Shown piece by piece: positions 1 to 8,623 of a stretch of 64,000 nucleotides of DNA (positions are counted from its first letter, which is position 1; the number at the start of each line of letters is the position of its first letter). The stretch is from contig MGUK01000084.1 of the NCBI GenBank assembly GCA_001799995.1, positions 99,241 through 163,240 on the forward strand. The letters are read 5' to 3'. The translations under genes were made by a program, and so were the position numbers. The notes below the pieces were generated by a model, which made no database searches, was not told where the DNA came from, and saw only the letters and a list, made by a program, of their open reading frames with translations. The DNA is from Elusimicrobia bacterium GWF2_62_30. Lineage in GTDB: Bacteria; Elusimicrobiota; Elusimicrobia; Elusimicrobiales; UBA9959.

Positions 1-2
1 TG

Positions 3-3000
3 TACGTCGCGCAGTATTCGCTCGATTTCTCCACCACGGTGTGGGACATGGCCGAGGGCCCTGACTCCGAGTCCGCGCTGCATAGCGTGGTGGTGGACGC
101 GAACGGCTACGGCTACGGGGCCGGGTTCGAGTCCTCCTGGGAACAGGAAGGGCTGAACGCCATCTTCGGCAAGCTGGCCCCTAACGGCAATATTGTCTGG
201 AACCGCTACTTCAACGACGATGCCCGCAACGTGGACGAGGCCGCCTACAGCATTGTGCTGGATACGGCCAACAGGGTTTTCTCTTCCATCCGCACGGGCT
301 CGTACGGTTCCTTCAGCCCCGGTTTCTACATGTTCCCGCAGCCTTCGTTCAATATGACCGCCGCGGAATATCACGTTCCGGGAGCGGTGAGCCTTACCTG
401 GCTGTCCCAGGCTACCCTGCCTGCCGGCACCACCTTCTACGTGCAGTACGCTACCAACAACGTCACCGTAGTCTGGTCGGCCGCGGCTGCCCAGGAGAGT
501 TTCATAACGGACAAACCCTTGTGGGAAAGCGGACAGATGGAGTACAAGGTTTACGGGCTGGATAACGGCAAGAACGCGCTGGGCGCGGCCATCGGCCCGG
601 ACTATTACTTCAGGGTCTGGTATTCCACCGGCGCGGGTTCTTACACCGCCGTGCCCGGGATCCCGGCCGCCAAGGCGGCCAACGCCTATATGCCGGAAAG
701 CACCCTGGTTTATTCCGGCGACAACAGGTTATATACCGCCGGAGTGCGGTATATGATGGACAACGGGTTGACGCTGAACGGCGCGGTGCGCGGGCCTTTG
801 GGCAATATCTATTCCGTGGTCAACGCCATGCAGGGCGAGTCAAGCCTGTTCGCGCTGCGCAAGCTGAGCCCGGGCGGCCTTCCGCTCTGGACGAAGTATT
901 TCACCACTTCGGAATATGACCGCATAAAAGCCAACAGGATGGCGGTGGACGCCGCCGGGAACCTTTATGTTACCGGCAGGCGGGCCCGCTGGGACGAGAC
1001 GACGCAGACGGACGAAAGCCGCATGTTCCTGATCCGCTATAACGCCGACGGCGTTATGGCCTGGAAATACTCCGGGCCGCTTTATACCGAAGGCTACAGC
1101 GTGGCCGCGGACGCCTCTGGCCATGTTTACGTGGCCGGCAGCTCCGGCACGTACATGACGGGGGGCAATGACGCCTGGATGGCGAAGTTCAGCGTGACGA
1201 GTTCCAGCGCGACCCTGTTGTGGGAAAACCTGAATGACGGCGCCGCGAACGAGTACGACAGCGCTTATGGCGTGGCCGTGGCAGGCAGTATGGCGTATTT
1301 CGCGGGTTATTCTACCGAGCAGACCGGCGATGGCGGCGTCTGGCTCGGCAAGTACGACGGCTCGGGAGTTCTGGTTTCCAGCCGCAGCATTAGCAACGCG
1401 CCCGGCGAAGAGGCCGCTTACGGCGTTGCCGTATCCCCTGTTACCGGCAGTATTTATGTGGCAGGCCAGGCGATAAATAACGACTACGGCACGTACGACG
1501 GCGTGGTCTACATCTCCAGCGCGGACCTGAGCGACTTCGGCGTGACGGTTTCCACCTATCACAGCGCCAGCACCCAGTGGGGCAGAGCGGCGGCCTACGG
1601 CCTTACGCTTGACGCCGCCGGCGCCGTTTACGTGACCGGCACGGATGACCGCAGCGACATCGGCTGGGGCAGGGACCTGTGGCTGCGCAAGTATACCTCG
1701 CAGCTCGGGGCGGACTCCGAACTCTGGACGCAGACGTTCAATTCCAACGGGCAGGACGACGCGGGCTACAGCGTGGCGCTGGACAGCTCAGGCTACGTCT
1801 ACGCCGCGGGCGCGTTCGGCATGGGCGACGGTGTGTACCGCTACAAGCAGGCCAGCAACCTGGCGTACAATCCTACCCTTACGGCCAGGATAATGCGCGG
1901 GGCCCCGGGCACTACGGACACCACGCCCTTCGCCGGCGTTAGCGTGGCCTTCATCCCGTATTCGCAGACCGGCGGTATAGACGCCTACGGCGTCAGGATG
2001 GGTTCTACGAACGCTTCCGGCTATTTCACCCGGGAAATGGCTCCCGGCCGGCAGTACTTCATCGCCGTTGCCACGCAGGGTTATACCCCGACGGTCAAGG
2101 ACCAGCAGATCGACCCGAACGGGACGTACTTCGTCCAGTTCGCGGGAGACTACGAAAAAACCTTCACGCTGTACCCTGCCGCCGATCCCGGCAACGCCCT
2201 CAGCGTAACGGTGACCTCGGCCACGGCCGGGGACCTTGTGACCGCCGAAGTGTTCTTCACCGAGACCGGCGAAAAGATGGCCTATGCCATGGCGCAGGTG
2301 CCGGCTTCGACTACTACCGTCACGTTCACCGTGCCGAGCGTAGCCACGGCCGCGGCCAACGTGTACACGCTGGGCGTCACTATCCCCTCCAGGAGCGTGC
2401 AGCGCAGCAGGAAGCTGGATTCGGCCTTCCCTTCTTCGAGGAACGCTTACGATGTGTGTATGTCCACCACGGACGGGGCCATCATCTCCTCGGCCGGCTT
2501 CGATGTGACGGCTTCGACCGTCCCGGCTTCTTTCAGCGGCGTGGTGCGCAACAGCGCCACCAATGCCCCCGTGGAGAACGTCAGGGTCTCGCTCTACCAC
2601 CAGGACTGCGTGCCCGAAGTAAAGAACAACGCCTACGACGAATACCAGATGCTGACAGACGTGAACGGCAAGTTCTCGTTCTACGGCGTGACGCCCAGCA
2701 CCGTCCCCTACCTGGCTACCCTCAGGAAGGCGGGCTATGGGGCCACCGGCATGGGCTGGTGCCAGTATTTCGTCTCTTCCTCCGTAGTGAACGGAGGCGT
2801 GACGGTCTCGCAGGGCGGGGGGTTCAATTACCAGGACTTCTCCCTTGCCGAAGCCACGTTCACGTTCAAAGGTATAGTCACGTATGACAACGTGCCGATA
2901 CCCAACGCCAACGTAATGGTGCATGGCGACTATACCTGGTACACCGGCGGTTCCGACTCCTACCGCCAAGGCCAGGGCATGGGCACCGACGCCAAGATCC

Positions 3001-6000
3001 GCACCGGCGCCGACGGTTCCTTCACGTTCAGCTCCGCCACGGCCAACGGCCTGCTGGAAGGCGGCTTGCGGCTGAATGTGGATTTCCTCGGCAGCTGGAG
3101 GCAGTTCAACGAGGGGCGGACCAACTCGAACACGGTCGACTCCGACGATATCCGGATAGTGATCTCCGGCCAGCGTTCTACCACCACCGTCAGCGGCTGC
3201 GCCAACGGCAAGGTGTGGATGCTGAGCGCCACGGACGGCTCCTGCCGCGCCGCGGTGTATCCCGGCACGCCGCTCGTCCTCAATATAGAGCCGCCCGCCG
3301 GGGAAAGCCGGATCGGCCGCATCTACGGCGACCTGGTCTTCGTGACCACTTACACGGTGACCGAGCAGTCGCCGCTGTTGATCTCTACCGCCGCGCCGGT
3401 TACCGTAATGGCCATGGCAAACTGCGAGGGCAGCTGTTCCAATACCCAGATGGGCTTTGTGACCCTGTCCGGAGCTTATACCGTCAATACGGCCACTTAC
3501 AGCATCTCGCTGGCTACCGGCACGAACTACGACGTCAAGCTGGTTTCCACGGAATGGGGCCTGACCAGTTCCTTCGATATGGACGTGGACCTGCAGTCCA
3601 CCGACACGGCGAGGGTCAACTTCACGGTAGGCCGGGCGGGCAAGCTGACGGGCAACATCCTGCTGCCCAGCGGCGCCAGCTACAGGCCGAACCTGGTATC
3701 GGAAGACGATCCTGCGTTCCATTCGATGTATATCACCATCAAGGGCCAGCAGATGGACGTCTTCGAAAAGACCATGCCCGACGAGAACGGCGAGTTCGAG
3801 TTCCCTAATATCGCCCCCGGCTCCTACGACCTGGCCCTGGTCCCGCGCGGCGACGGCTTCTCCTGGCCGCCGCTGACCATGGAAGGGATAACCGTGGCCT
3901 CCGGCCGGACCACGCAGGTAAAGCCGCAGTTGGGCGAAGGCCTGGTGGTGCAGCCGCAGATAGTGGGCCTGCCCGAGCAGTCCACCCCGACCTGGCGCTA
4001 CCTGATGATCCCGGTGGAATCCGGGACGGAGATGAACCAGAAGAAGGTGAGCGAACTGTTCTTCGCCGAGGACAGTTTCGCGTTCGGGTATGCTACGGCC
4101 ACCGCTACCTGGGATAAAAAATACATGCAGCCCGGCCAGTATGACTTCTACCTGGTGCTCCGGGCGCAGTACAACCCGGGGAGCGAGGGGTCCTTCTCCC
4201 AGTTCGGCAACTTTATAGGCAAGATAAAGGGCGTTACCATACAGCGGTCCGAGGCCAACCCCGGTCTGGGCTCCTACGCCCAGCCGATAAGCGTCAGCAT
4301 CCTGGGCGCCATCGGCCAGGGCGTGTTCAACGGCACGCTTACCGGCGCCAAGGTGTTCACCGAAAACGACTGCCAGCGCTTCTTCGGCAACTTCAACGAG
4401 ATGTTCTCGGTGATCCCGGCGGTGATGGTGTACGACGGGGCCGGCGACCTGAAAGGGTATACGGCCGCCATGCCCACGGAAGCGGACCTGCCCGGGTTCC
4501 TGTCGGTCATGCAGGCCCAGGACCTGGAAGGCTGCAAGAACTACTTCGTCGCGCATCCCGCCGCGTTCGTCATGCCCGGGCTGCCGCCCGGCAACTACAC
4601 GGCGGTGTTCAACAACCCGAACTACCCGCCCGTGGCGAAAGAGCTGTCCCTGCCGTACGAGAACTACGCGTTCGACTTTGACGCGCAGAACCTCCTGTCG
4701 GGGTCCATCTCCGGCACGATAAAGAGCTCCTCCACGCTGGAGGCGGTGGCGAACGCCACCGTGTTCCTGAAGCACCGTACGGTGGAGAAGTACGTCAACA
4801 GCGCCTCGGACGGCAGCTTCCGGTTCGAGAACCTGCCCGCCGGCATCTACCGGCTGGAAGTGCTGCACAGCGGCTTCGTGAAGGCGGGCGCGAAAACCTC
4901 GCTTTCCGCCTCCGATGCCGCCAGCCTCAGCTTCTACCTGATCCCGTCGGAAGCCATCATGAGCGGTAAGGTTTACATGAGCAAGTTCCCGTCCCCGGTC
5001 ACCAAGGCGGGCGTGAAGATAGTGGCTTACGACGAGACCCTGAACGTGGAGGCCCCTTCGGCGTACCTGCCCAAGATAGAAGCCAACACCAACTCGAGCG
5101 GCGAGTACGAACTGCCCGGCATAATTCCCGGCCACCTCTACAAGGTGTCCGCGTTCTATCCCGGCAAGCTCACCACCACGCTGGACGTTACGGCCGTGGA
5201 CGGCTACACGTATATCGACGACATCGTGCTCTCCGATATAAGACCGCAGATAACCGTCAAGGCGAAGAAGTCGCCCGACTCGGCGAGCAAGGTGGACGTG
5301 ACCATCAAGTCGCCCAAGAAGCTGGTAACGGCCCCGGTGTGCAAGTTCAACCCGTCGGGAGCCGCGGCGGAATACCTGCCCGCCACGGCGGTGACCCTGG
5401 CGCTGGTGCCCGGCCCGAACAACACGTATAACGGCCAGTTCACCGTCTCGCGCAGCCAGCGGTATTATACCGTCTACGTGCTGGCCGGCGACACGGACAA
5501 GACCGAGAAAACCGTGCTGTACGACCAGAACAACGAGGCCAGGACCGACCAGTACATCCAGGACGAGTCCATAAGGGGCGGCGAAGTGCAGATGGACGTG
5601 GAGAGCGAGGAGTATTCCGGCATAGAGCTGGATCCCGGCTCCATCTCCTACTCCACCAACCCGGCGGGGACTTCGGCGTACTCCGTCTCGGCGGCCGGGG
5701 GAGACCTCGTTGGAGGCTTCTTCAGCTCGCTGCCCAGCGTGCGCACCGTGAAGACGGCGAAGGGTAATCTGACCATCGAGGCCGCGGTACAGGACCTCAT
5801 GGCGTCGGAGGTCTATGACATGGACCTCGACAACGCCAGCGTCAACAAGCCCATCACCCTCACGCTGAAGTACGACAAGGAGAAGGGCGCCGGGGCCAAC
5901 CTGAAGATCTACAGGAGGAACCCCGAGACCGGCGAGTGGGAGGAAGTCCCCGGCAACTATACCGTGGACCCCATGCTCGGCGTGGTGTCCGTGGACGTGG

Positions 6001-6563
6001 AGTGTCTGGACCACGCCCAGGACTGTCAGGGGGCTTCGAATACGCCGCTGGGGCGCAAACGCTACGGCATGAGCGCCGTGGTCAACGGCCGGTATGTCAT
6101 GCCGGCTTCCGGGACCGGCACCCAGAGCGGCCAGTTCGCCGTGTTCACCGCCAAGCCCGCCACCGGGATAGCCTACACCGGAGGGTTCGATGTCTATAAT
6201 CTGCCGAACCCGTTCAGCCTGAAGAACAAGACCGTTACCAACATACAGGGTACCGGGGCCTTTACGGGGCTGAGCGGTTATAACTCCGGCGCGCAGTCCT
6301 ATACCGTGAAAGGAACGCTGCTGAAGTACCACCTGCCCCCGGGCAAGTCGGGCAACCTCAAGTTCGTCATCTATAACCTGGCGGGCGAGAAGGTGCGGAC
6401 CATCGACGACAGCCACAGGGACGGCGGCTGGATCTACTACTCCGAGTGGGACGGCAAGAACGACAACGGCGCGGACTGCGCGTCGGGCGTCTACTTCATG
6501 CTGACCTACCTCGACGGCAAGCAGCTCGGCACCAAGGCGCACAAGATGGCGCTGATAAAATAA
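3..6563 (+). CDS. Giant secreted propeller / carboxypeptidase-regulatory-like protein with FlgD-type C-terminal tail (5' partial)
   Basis: The reading frame is open to the left edge, so the N-terminus and any signal peptide lie outside the window; a GTG at 39 is in frame but is probably internal. About 2186 codons are visible. The first third (to about 1850) has repeated blades of the type 'AVDAAGNLYVTG' and 'VALDSSGYVYAAG', as in SBBP beta-propellers. Then come carboxypeptidase regulatory-like (Ig-fold) repeats near 1920, 2530, 2860, 3640, 4710 and 4960, recognised by motifs such as 'SDGSFRFENLPAGIYRLEV'. A ZU5-like stretch lies near 5600-6000. The last 85 residues form a FlgD Ig-like domain ending 'KAHKMALIK', which resembles type IX sorting domains. 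Family knowledge says such proteins are exported and surface-bound; the precise role is unknown. A PorV-like barrel follows 81 bp downstream. Confidence 0.85.
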   Translation, partial: YVAQYSLDFSTTVWDMAEGPDSESALHSVVVDANGYGYGAGFESSWEQEGLNAIFGKLAPNGNIVWNRYFNDDARNVDEAAYSIVLDTANRVFSSIRTGSYGSFSPGFYMFPQPSFNMTAAEYHVPGAVSLTWLSQATLPAGTTFYVQYATNNVTVVWSAAAAQESFITDKPLWESGQMEYKVYGLDNGKNALGAAIGPDYYFRVWYSTGAGSYTAVPGIPAAKAANAYMPESTLVYSGDNRLYTAGVRYMMDNGLTLNGAVRGPLGNIYSVVNAMQGESSLFALRKLSPGGLPLWTKYFTTSEYDRIKANRMAVDAAGNLYVTGRRARWDETTQTDESRMFLIRYNADGVMAWKYSGPLYTEGYSVAADASGHVYVAGSSGTYMTGGNDAWMAKFSVTSSSATLLWENLNDGAANEYDSAYGVAVAGSMAYFAGYSTEQTGDGGVWLGKYDGSGVLVSSRSISNAPGEEAAYGVAVSPVTGSIYVAGQAINNDYGTYDGVVYISSADLSDFGVTVSTYHSASTQWGRAAAYGLTLDAAGAVYVTGTDDRSDIGWGRDLWLRKYTSQLGADSELWTQTFNSNGQDDAGYSVALDSSGYVYAAGAFGMGDGVYRYKQASNLAYNPTLTARIMRGAPGTTDTTPFAGVSVAFIPYSQTGGIDAYGVRMGSTNASGYFTREMAPGRQYFIAVATQGYTPTVKDQQIDPNGTYFVQFAGDYEKTFTLYPAADPGNALSVTVTSATAGDLVTAEVFFTETGEKMAYAMAQVPASTTTVTFTVPSVATAAANVYTLGVTIPSRSVQRSRKLDSAFPSSRNAYDVCMSTTDGAIISSAGFDVTASTVPASFSGVVRNSATNAPVENVRVSLYHQDCVPEVKNNAYDEYQMLTDVNGKFSFYGVTPSTVPYLATLRKAGYGATGMGWCQYFVSSSVVNGGVTVSQGGGFNYQDFSLAEATFTFKGIVTYDNVPIPNANVMVHGDYTWYTGGSDSYRQGQGMGTDAKIRTGADGSFTFSSATANGLLEGGLRLNVDFLGSWRQFNEGRTNSNTVDSDDIRIVISGQRSTTTVSGCANGKVWMLSATDGSCRAAVYPGTPLVLNIEPPAGESRIGRIYGDLVFVTTYTVTEQSPLLISTAAPVTVMAMANCEGSCSNTQMGFVTLSGAYTVNTATYSISLATGTNYDVKLVSTEWGLTSSFDMDVDLQSTDTARVNFTVGRAGKLTGNILLPSGASYRPNLVSEDDPAFHSMYITIKGQQMDVFEKTMPDENGEFEFPNIAPGSYDLALVPRGDGFSWPPLTMEGITVASGRTTQVKPQLGEGLVVQPQIVGLPEQSTPTWRYLMIPVESGTEMNQKKVSELFFAEDSFAFGYATATATWDKKYMQPGQYDFYLVLRAQYNPGSEGSFSQFGNFIGKIKGVTIQRSEANPGLGSYAQPISVSILGAIGQGVFNGTLTGAKVFTENDCQRFFGNFNEMFSVIPAVMVYDGAGDLKGYTAAMPTEADLPGFLSVMQAQDLEGCKNYFVAHPAAFVMPGLPPGNYTAVFNNPNYPPVAKELSLPYENYAFDFDAQNLLSGSISGTIKSSSTLEAVANATVFLKHRTVEKYVNSASDGSFRFENLPAGIYRLEVLHSGFVKAGAKTSLSASDAASLSFYLIPSEAIMSGKVYMSKFPSPVTKAGVKIVAYDETLNVEAPSAYLPKIEANTNSSGEYELPGIIPGHLYKVSAFYPGKLTTTLDVTAVDGYTYIDDIVLSDIRPQITVKAKKSPDSASKVDVTIKSPKKLVTAPVCKFNPSGAAAEYLPATAVTLALVPGPNNTYNGQFTVSRSQRYYTVYVLAGDTDKTEKTVLYDQNNEARTDQYIQDESIRGGEVQMDVESEEYSGIELDPGSISYSTNPAGTSAYSVSAAGGDLVGGFFSSLPSVRTVKTAKGNLTIEAAVQDLMASEVYDMDLDNASVNKPITLTLKYDKEKGAGANLKIYRRNPETGEWEEVPGNYTVDPMLGVVSVDVECLDHAQDCQGASNTPLGRKRYGMSAVVNGRYVMPASGTGTQSGQFAVFTAKPATGIAYTGGFDVYNLPNPFSLKNKTVTNIQGTGAFTGLSGYNSGAQSYTVKGTLLKYHLPPGKSGNLKFVIYNLAGEKVRTIDDSHRDGGWIYYSEWDGKNDNGADCASGVYFMLTYLDGKQLGTKAHKMALIK

Positions 6564-6573
6564 AGCGGCGATA

Positions 6574-6598
6574 CGGCGGCCGGGAGTTCCGGCCGCCG
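6574..6598 (+). terminator. GC-rich hairpin between cargo gene and PorV-like gene
   Basis: A perfect 10-bp stem (CGGCGGCCGG / CCGGCCGCCG) with loop GAGTT sits 10 bp after the stop codon of the giant secreted protein. The downstream run (gatttgttctt) is only moderately T-rich. It could be a leaky terminator that lowers expression of the downstream barrel relative to the cargo, or an mRNA-stabilising 3' hairpin. Confidence 0.5.
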
Positions 6599-6644
6599 CG
6601 GATTTGTTCTCCGGTTCTTGATCAGGGCGTGATAGAGGTAACTT

Positions 6645-7574
6645 ATGAAAAAGCTATTCATCCTTTGCGTTGGTCTGCTCCTGCCGTCCGGTGCGTACGC
6701 CTCCGGCGCGGGCACTACGGCCGCTAACTTCCTGAAGGTGGCCATGAGCCCCCGCGCCATGAGCATGGGGGGGGCATACAGCGCCATCTCCGACGATTCC
6801 GGCGCGGTGTTCGTCAACCCGGCCGGGCTCGCCCAAAGCGAAACGAAAGAGGTGGCCCTGGACTTCTCTACCTACCTGCAGGACGCCAAAATGGGGAATC
6901 TTTCCTATTCCGGCGTGACCGGCGGGAACCGCTTCGGCCTGGGCGCCACGTTCCTGACGGTGGGCGGGATAGAAAGGCGGGGCAACAGCGATGCGGTGGG
7001 CGTAGTGCCAGAGCTCGGCACCTTCGACGCCAACGACCTGGCCGTCACGTTCTCCTACGCGAAAAAGAATTTTACGCCGGAGCTGATGCCGCGTCTCGAC
7101 GCGGGGATTTCCGTGAAGTTCATCCATTCCACCCTGTACAGCAAGTCCGCTTTCGCGGCGGCGGTAGACGCCGGAGCGCTGTACCGCGCCACGGATAAGA
7201 TCAGCCTGGCGCTGGTGCTGCAGAACCTCGGCACGGAGATGAAATTCGACGAGGAATCCGATCCGCTCCCGCTCTGCCTCCGCACCGGCATGCTTTACAA
7301 GGCTTCGGACGATCTCAATATCTCCGCTGAAGTGAGCGAATACCTGCAGGACGAAAAATTCTATCCCGCCGTCGGCGCGGAATACTGGTTCCGCAGGTCT
7401 TTCGCGCTGCGCGCCGGGTACAAGTACGGTTATGACACCGAAAACCTCGGGTCGGTGGTGGGGTTGAGCGTCGGGTTCGGCCTGAAAGCTTCCGGGATGG
7501 GCGTGGATTACGCCTTCCTGCCTTTCGGCGACCTGGGCAGCATACACCGCTTCGGCCTGTGGATGGGCTTTTAA
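6645..7574 (+). CDS. PorV/UPF0164-family outer-membrane barrel protein
   Basis: 309 residues with a Sec signal peptide (MKKLFILCVGLLLPSGAYA). The mature start 'GTTAANFLKVAMSPRAMSMG' and the 'VFVNPAGLAQ' motif near residue 60 are typical of the PorV/PorQ/UPF0164 barrel family. The rest alternates short amphipathic strands and ends in an aromatic residue (LWMGF), as outer-membrane barrels do. A GAGGT ribosome-binding site lies 7 bp before the ATG at 6645. It follows the FlgD-tailed giant protein on the same strand, and the same cargo-then-barrel order recurs at 18629-21279. PorV shuttles type IX cargo in Bacteroidota; a similar role here is inference. Confidence 0.8.
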   Translation: MKKLFILCVGLLLPSGAYASGAGTTAANFLKVAMSPRAMSMGGAYSAISDDSGAVFVNPAGLAQSETKEVALDFSTYLQDAKMGNLSYSGVTGGNRFGLGATFLTVGGIERRGNSDAVGVVPELGTFDANDLAVTFSYAKKNFTPELMPRLDAGISVKFIHSTLYSKSAFAAAVDAGALYRATDKISLALVLQNLGTEMKFDEESDPLPLCLRTGMLYKASDDLNISAEVSEYLQDEKFYPAVGAEYWFRRSFALRAGYKYGYDTENLGSVVGLSVGFGLKASGMGVDYAFLPFGDLGSIHRFGLWMGF

Positions 7575-7594
7575 CACACAACTTAGCGGACCGC

Positions 7595-7632
7595 AATAAA
7601 TAAGGCCCCGGGGATCCGGGGCCTTATTTATT
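7595..7632. terminator. Bidirectional intrinsic terminator
   Basis: A perfect 15-bp inverted repeat (AATAAATAAGGCCCC / GGGGCCTTATTTATT) around the loop ggggatcc, with A/T-rich flanks on both sides. It lies between the convergent PorV-like gene (ends 7574) and the minus-strand gene ending at 7652, so it can stop transcription from both. Confidence 0.85.
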
Positions 7633-7651
7633 TCAGGGACCGTTCCCGCGG

Positions 7652-8302
7652 TTACTTCATGAAATCCTGCTCCTGCCAGTCGCCGGGCGCGCCGTCTATA
7701 GAGGCCAGGCGCTGGTCCGAACCCGAACCGCCCGCGCTGTTCTTGAAGGAATCTTTCAGCTCGGACAGCGAGACGTCGGCCCGCTTGATGCGCATGAGCA
7801 GGTAATAGGTCACGGCGCCCATCACGGCGGAAACCGGCAGGGCGTAAAGGCCCGACGCGGACTTCAGGGTGAAGAGCAGGATGGCGCAGAGGAAGATCCA
7901 GAAAGAAAGCACGAGGCTGATCCCCGAGACGAAGTAGGAGATTATAAGGCTGTATTCGTCGTTCTTCGGGAGCGAGGCGAGGATGGCGGCTATCGCGATA
8001 TTGAGAAGCGTGATGTACAGGGTGCGCTCCAGCCAGCTCTTCCACCGGTTCTTCGAAGTTATTACCACGCCTTCCCTGGGGTCGTTGCGCACCACCACCT
8101 CTTCGTCCATCACGGTTTCCACGGTGGGCTTCAGGGGCTGCAGCCTGGTCTCCTCGCCGTTGGCGGGCGTATAATCGAAAGCGCGCTCCTGTTCCGGCGT
8201 CTGCGCGCGCAGGGTCGCGCTGCAGGCCAATACGGCCAGCGGCGCCAGCAGGAGGAAAAGCGCGGTCCTTGCGCGCCGCCCGGTCGGTGATATGGTCCGC
8301 AT
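7652..8302 (-). CDS. Hypothetical membrane protein with signal peptide
   Basis: 216 residues, not recognised. The N-terminus carries an Arg-rich start and a hydrophobic segment ending 'LACSATLRAQ', a likely signal peptide. Residues about 30-75 are polar; two or three hydrophobic segments follow ('YITLLNIAIAAILASL', 'LIISYFVSGISLVLSFWIFL', 'LPVSAVMGAVTYYLLM') before a hydrophilic C-terminal tail. It is the last gene of hemW-valS-8306-7652, three bp after the previous stop. A small inner-membrane protein with a short cytoplasmic tail is the most that can be said. Confidence 0.7.
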   Translation of the reverse strand: MRTISPTGRRARTALFLLLAPLAVLACSATLRAQTPEQERAFDYTPANGEETRLQPLKPTVETVMDEEVVVRNDPREGVVITSKNRWKSWLERTLYITLLNIAIAAILASLPKNDEYSLIISYFVSGISLVLSFWIFLCAILLFTLKSASGLYALPVSAVMGAVTYYLLMRIKRADVSLSELKDSFKNSAGGSGSDQRLASIDGAPGDWQEQDFMK

Positions 8303-8305
8303 GCG

Positions 8306-8623
8306 TCAGTTCCCCTCGTTCTCGTCGAGACCGGGGACAGCGGGGCCGTCCTCGTTGTCGATCTTGTAATACTGCCTGCTTCCGGACTTCATCTTGGTGG
8401 GCATGAACTGCACTTCCTTAAGCGCGTTCTGCTGTACTTCCTGGGGCTTCCTGGCGTTGATCTTCATCTTCTTGCGGATAGCCACCCGGTCCTGGAAGTG
8501 CCAGTAGGTCGACACCTGGCCGGCTATCATGGCCGTCAGGGTAAGGCCGCCGAGCAGGAAAGCTTCCCGGTCTTTGCGTATCCAGTACTTGCGCAGTTTC
8601 GTTATCGCTGCAGGTATTTTCAT
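8306..8623 (-). CDS. Hypothetical single-pass membrane protein
   Basis: 105 residues, no family recognised. A basic N-terminus (KLRKYWIRKDRE) precedes one hydrophobic segment near residues 22-40 (FLLGGLTLTAMIAGQVSTYW). The rest is charged and lysine-rich and ends acidic (GLDENEGN). The start codon overlaps the valS stop (ATGA) and the next gene begins three bp after its stop, so it is translationally coupled in the operon. The topology suggests an N-in anchor with the C-terminal part outside the cytoplasm. Confidence 0.65.
   Translation of the reverse strand: MKIPAAITKLRKYWIRKDREAFLLGGLTLTAMIAGQVSTYWHFQDRVAIRKKMKINARKPQEVQQNALKEVQFMPTKMKSGSRQYYKIDNEDGPAVPGLDENEGN

Noticed and set aside
1788..6542. 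Very long open frame on the minus strand opposite the giant secreted protein
   Set aside because: It is a shadow frame typical of GC-rich DNA: Arg/His/Gly/Val-rich, no domains, no ribosome-binding site, and the plus-strand frame has clear domains.
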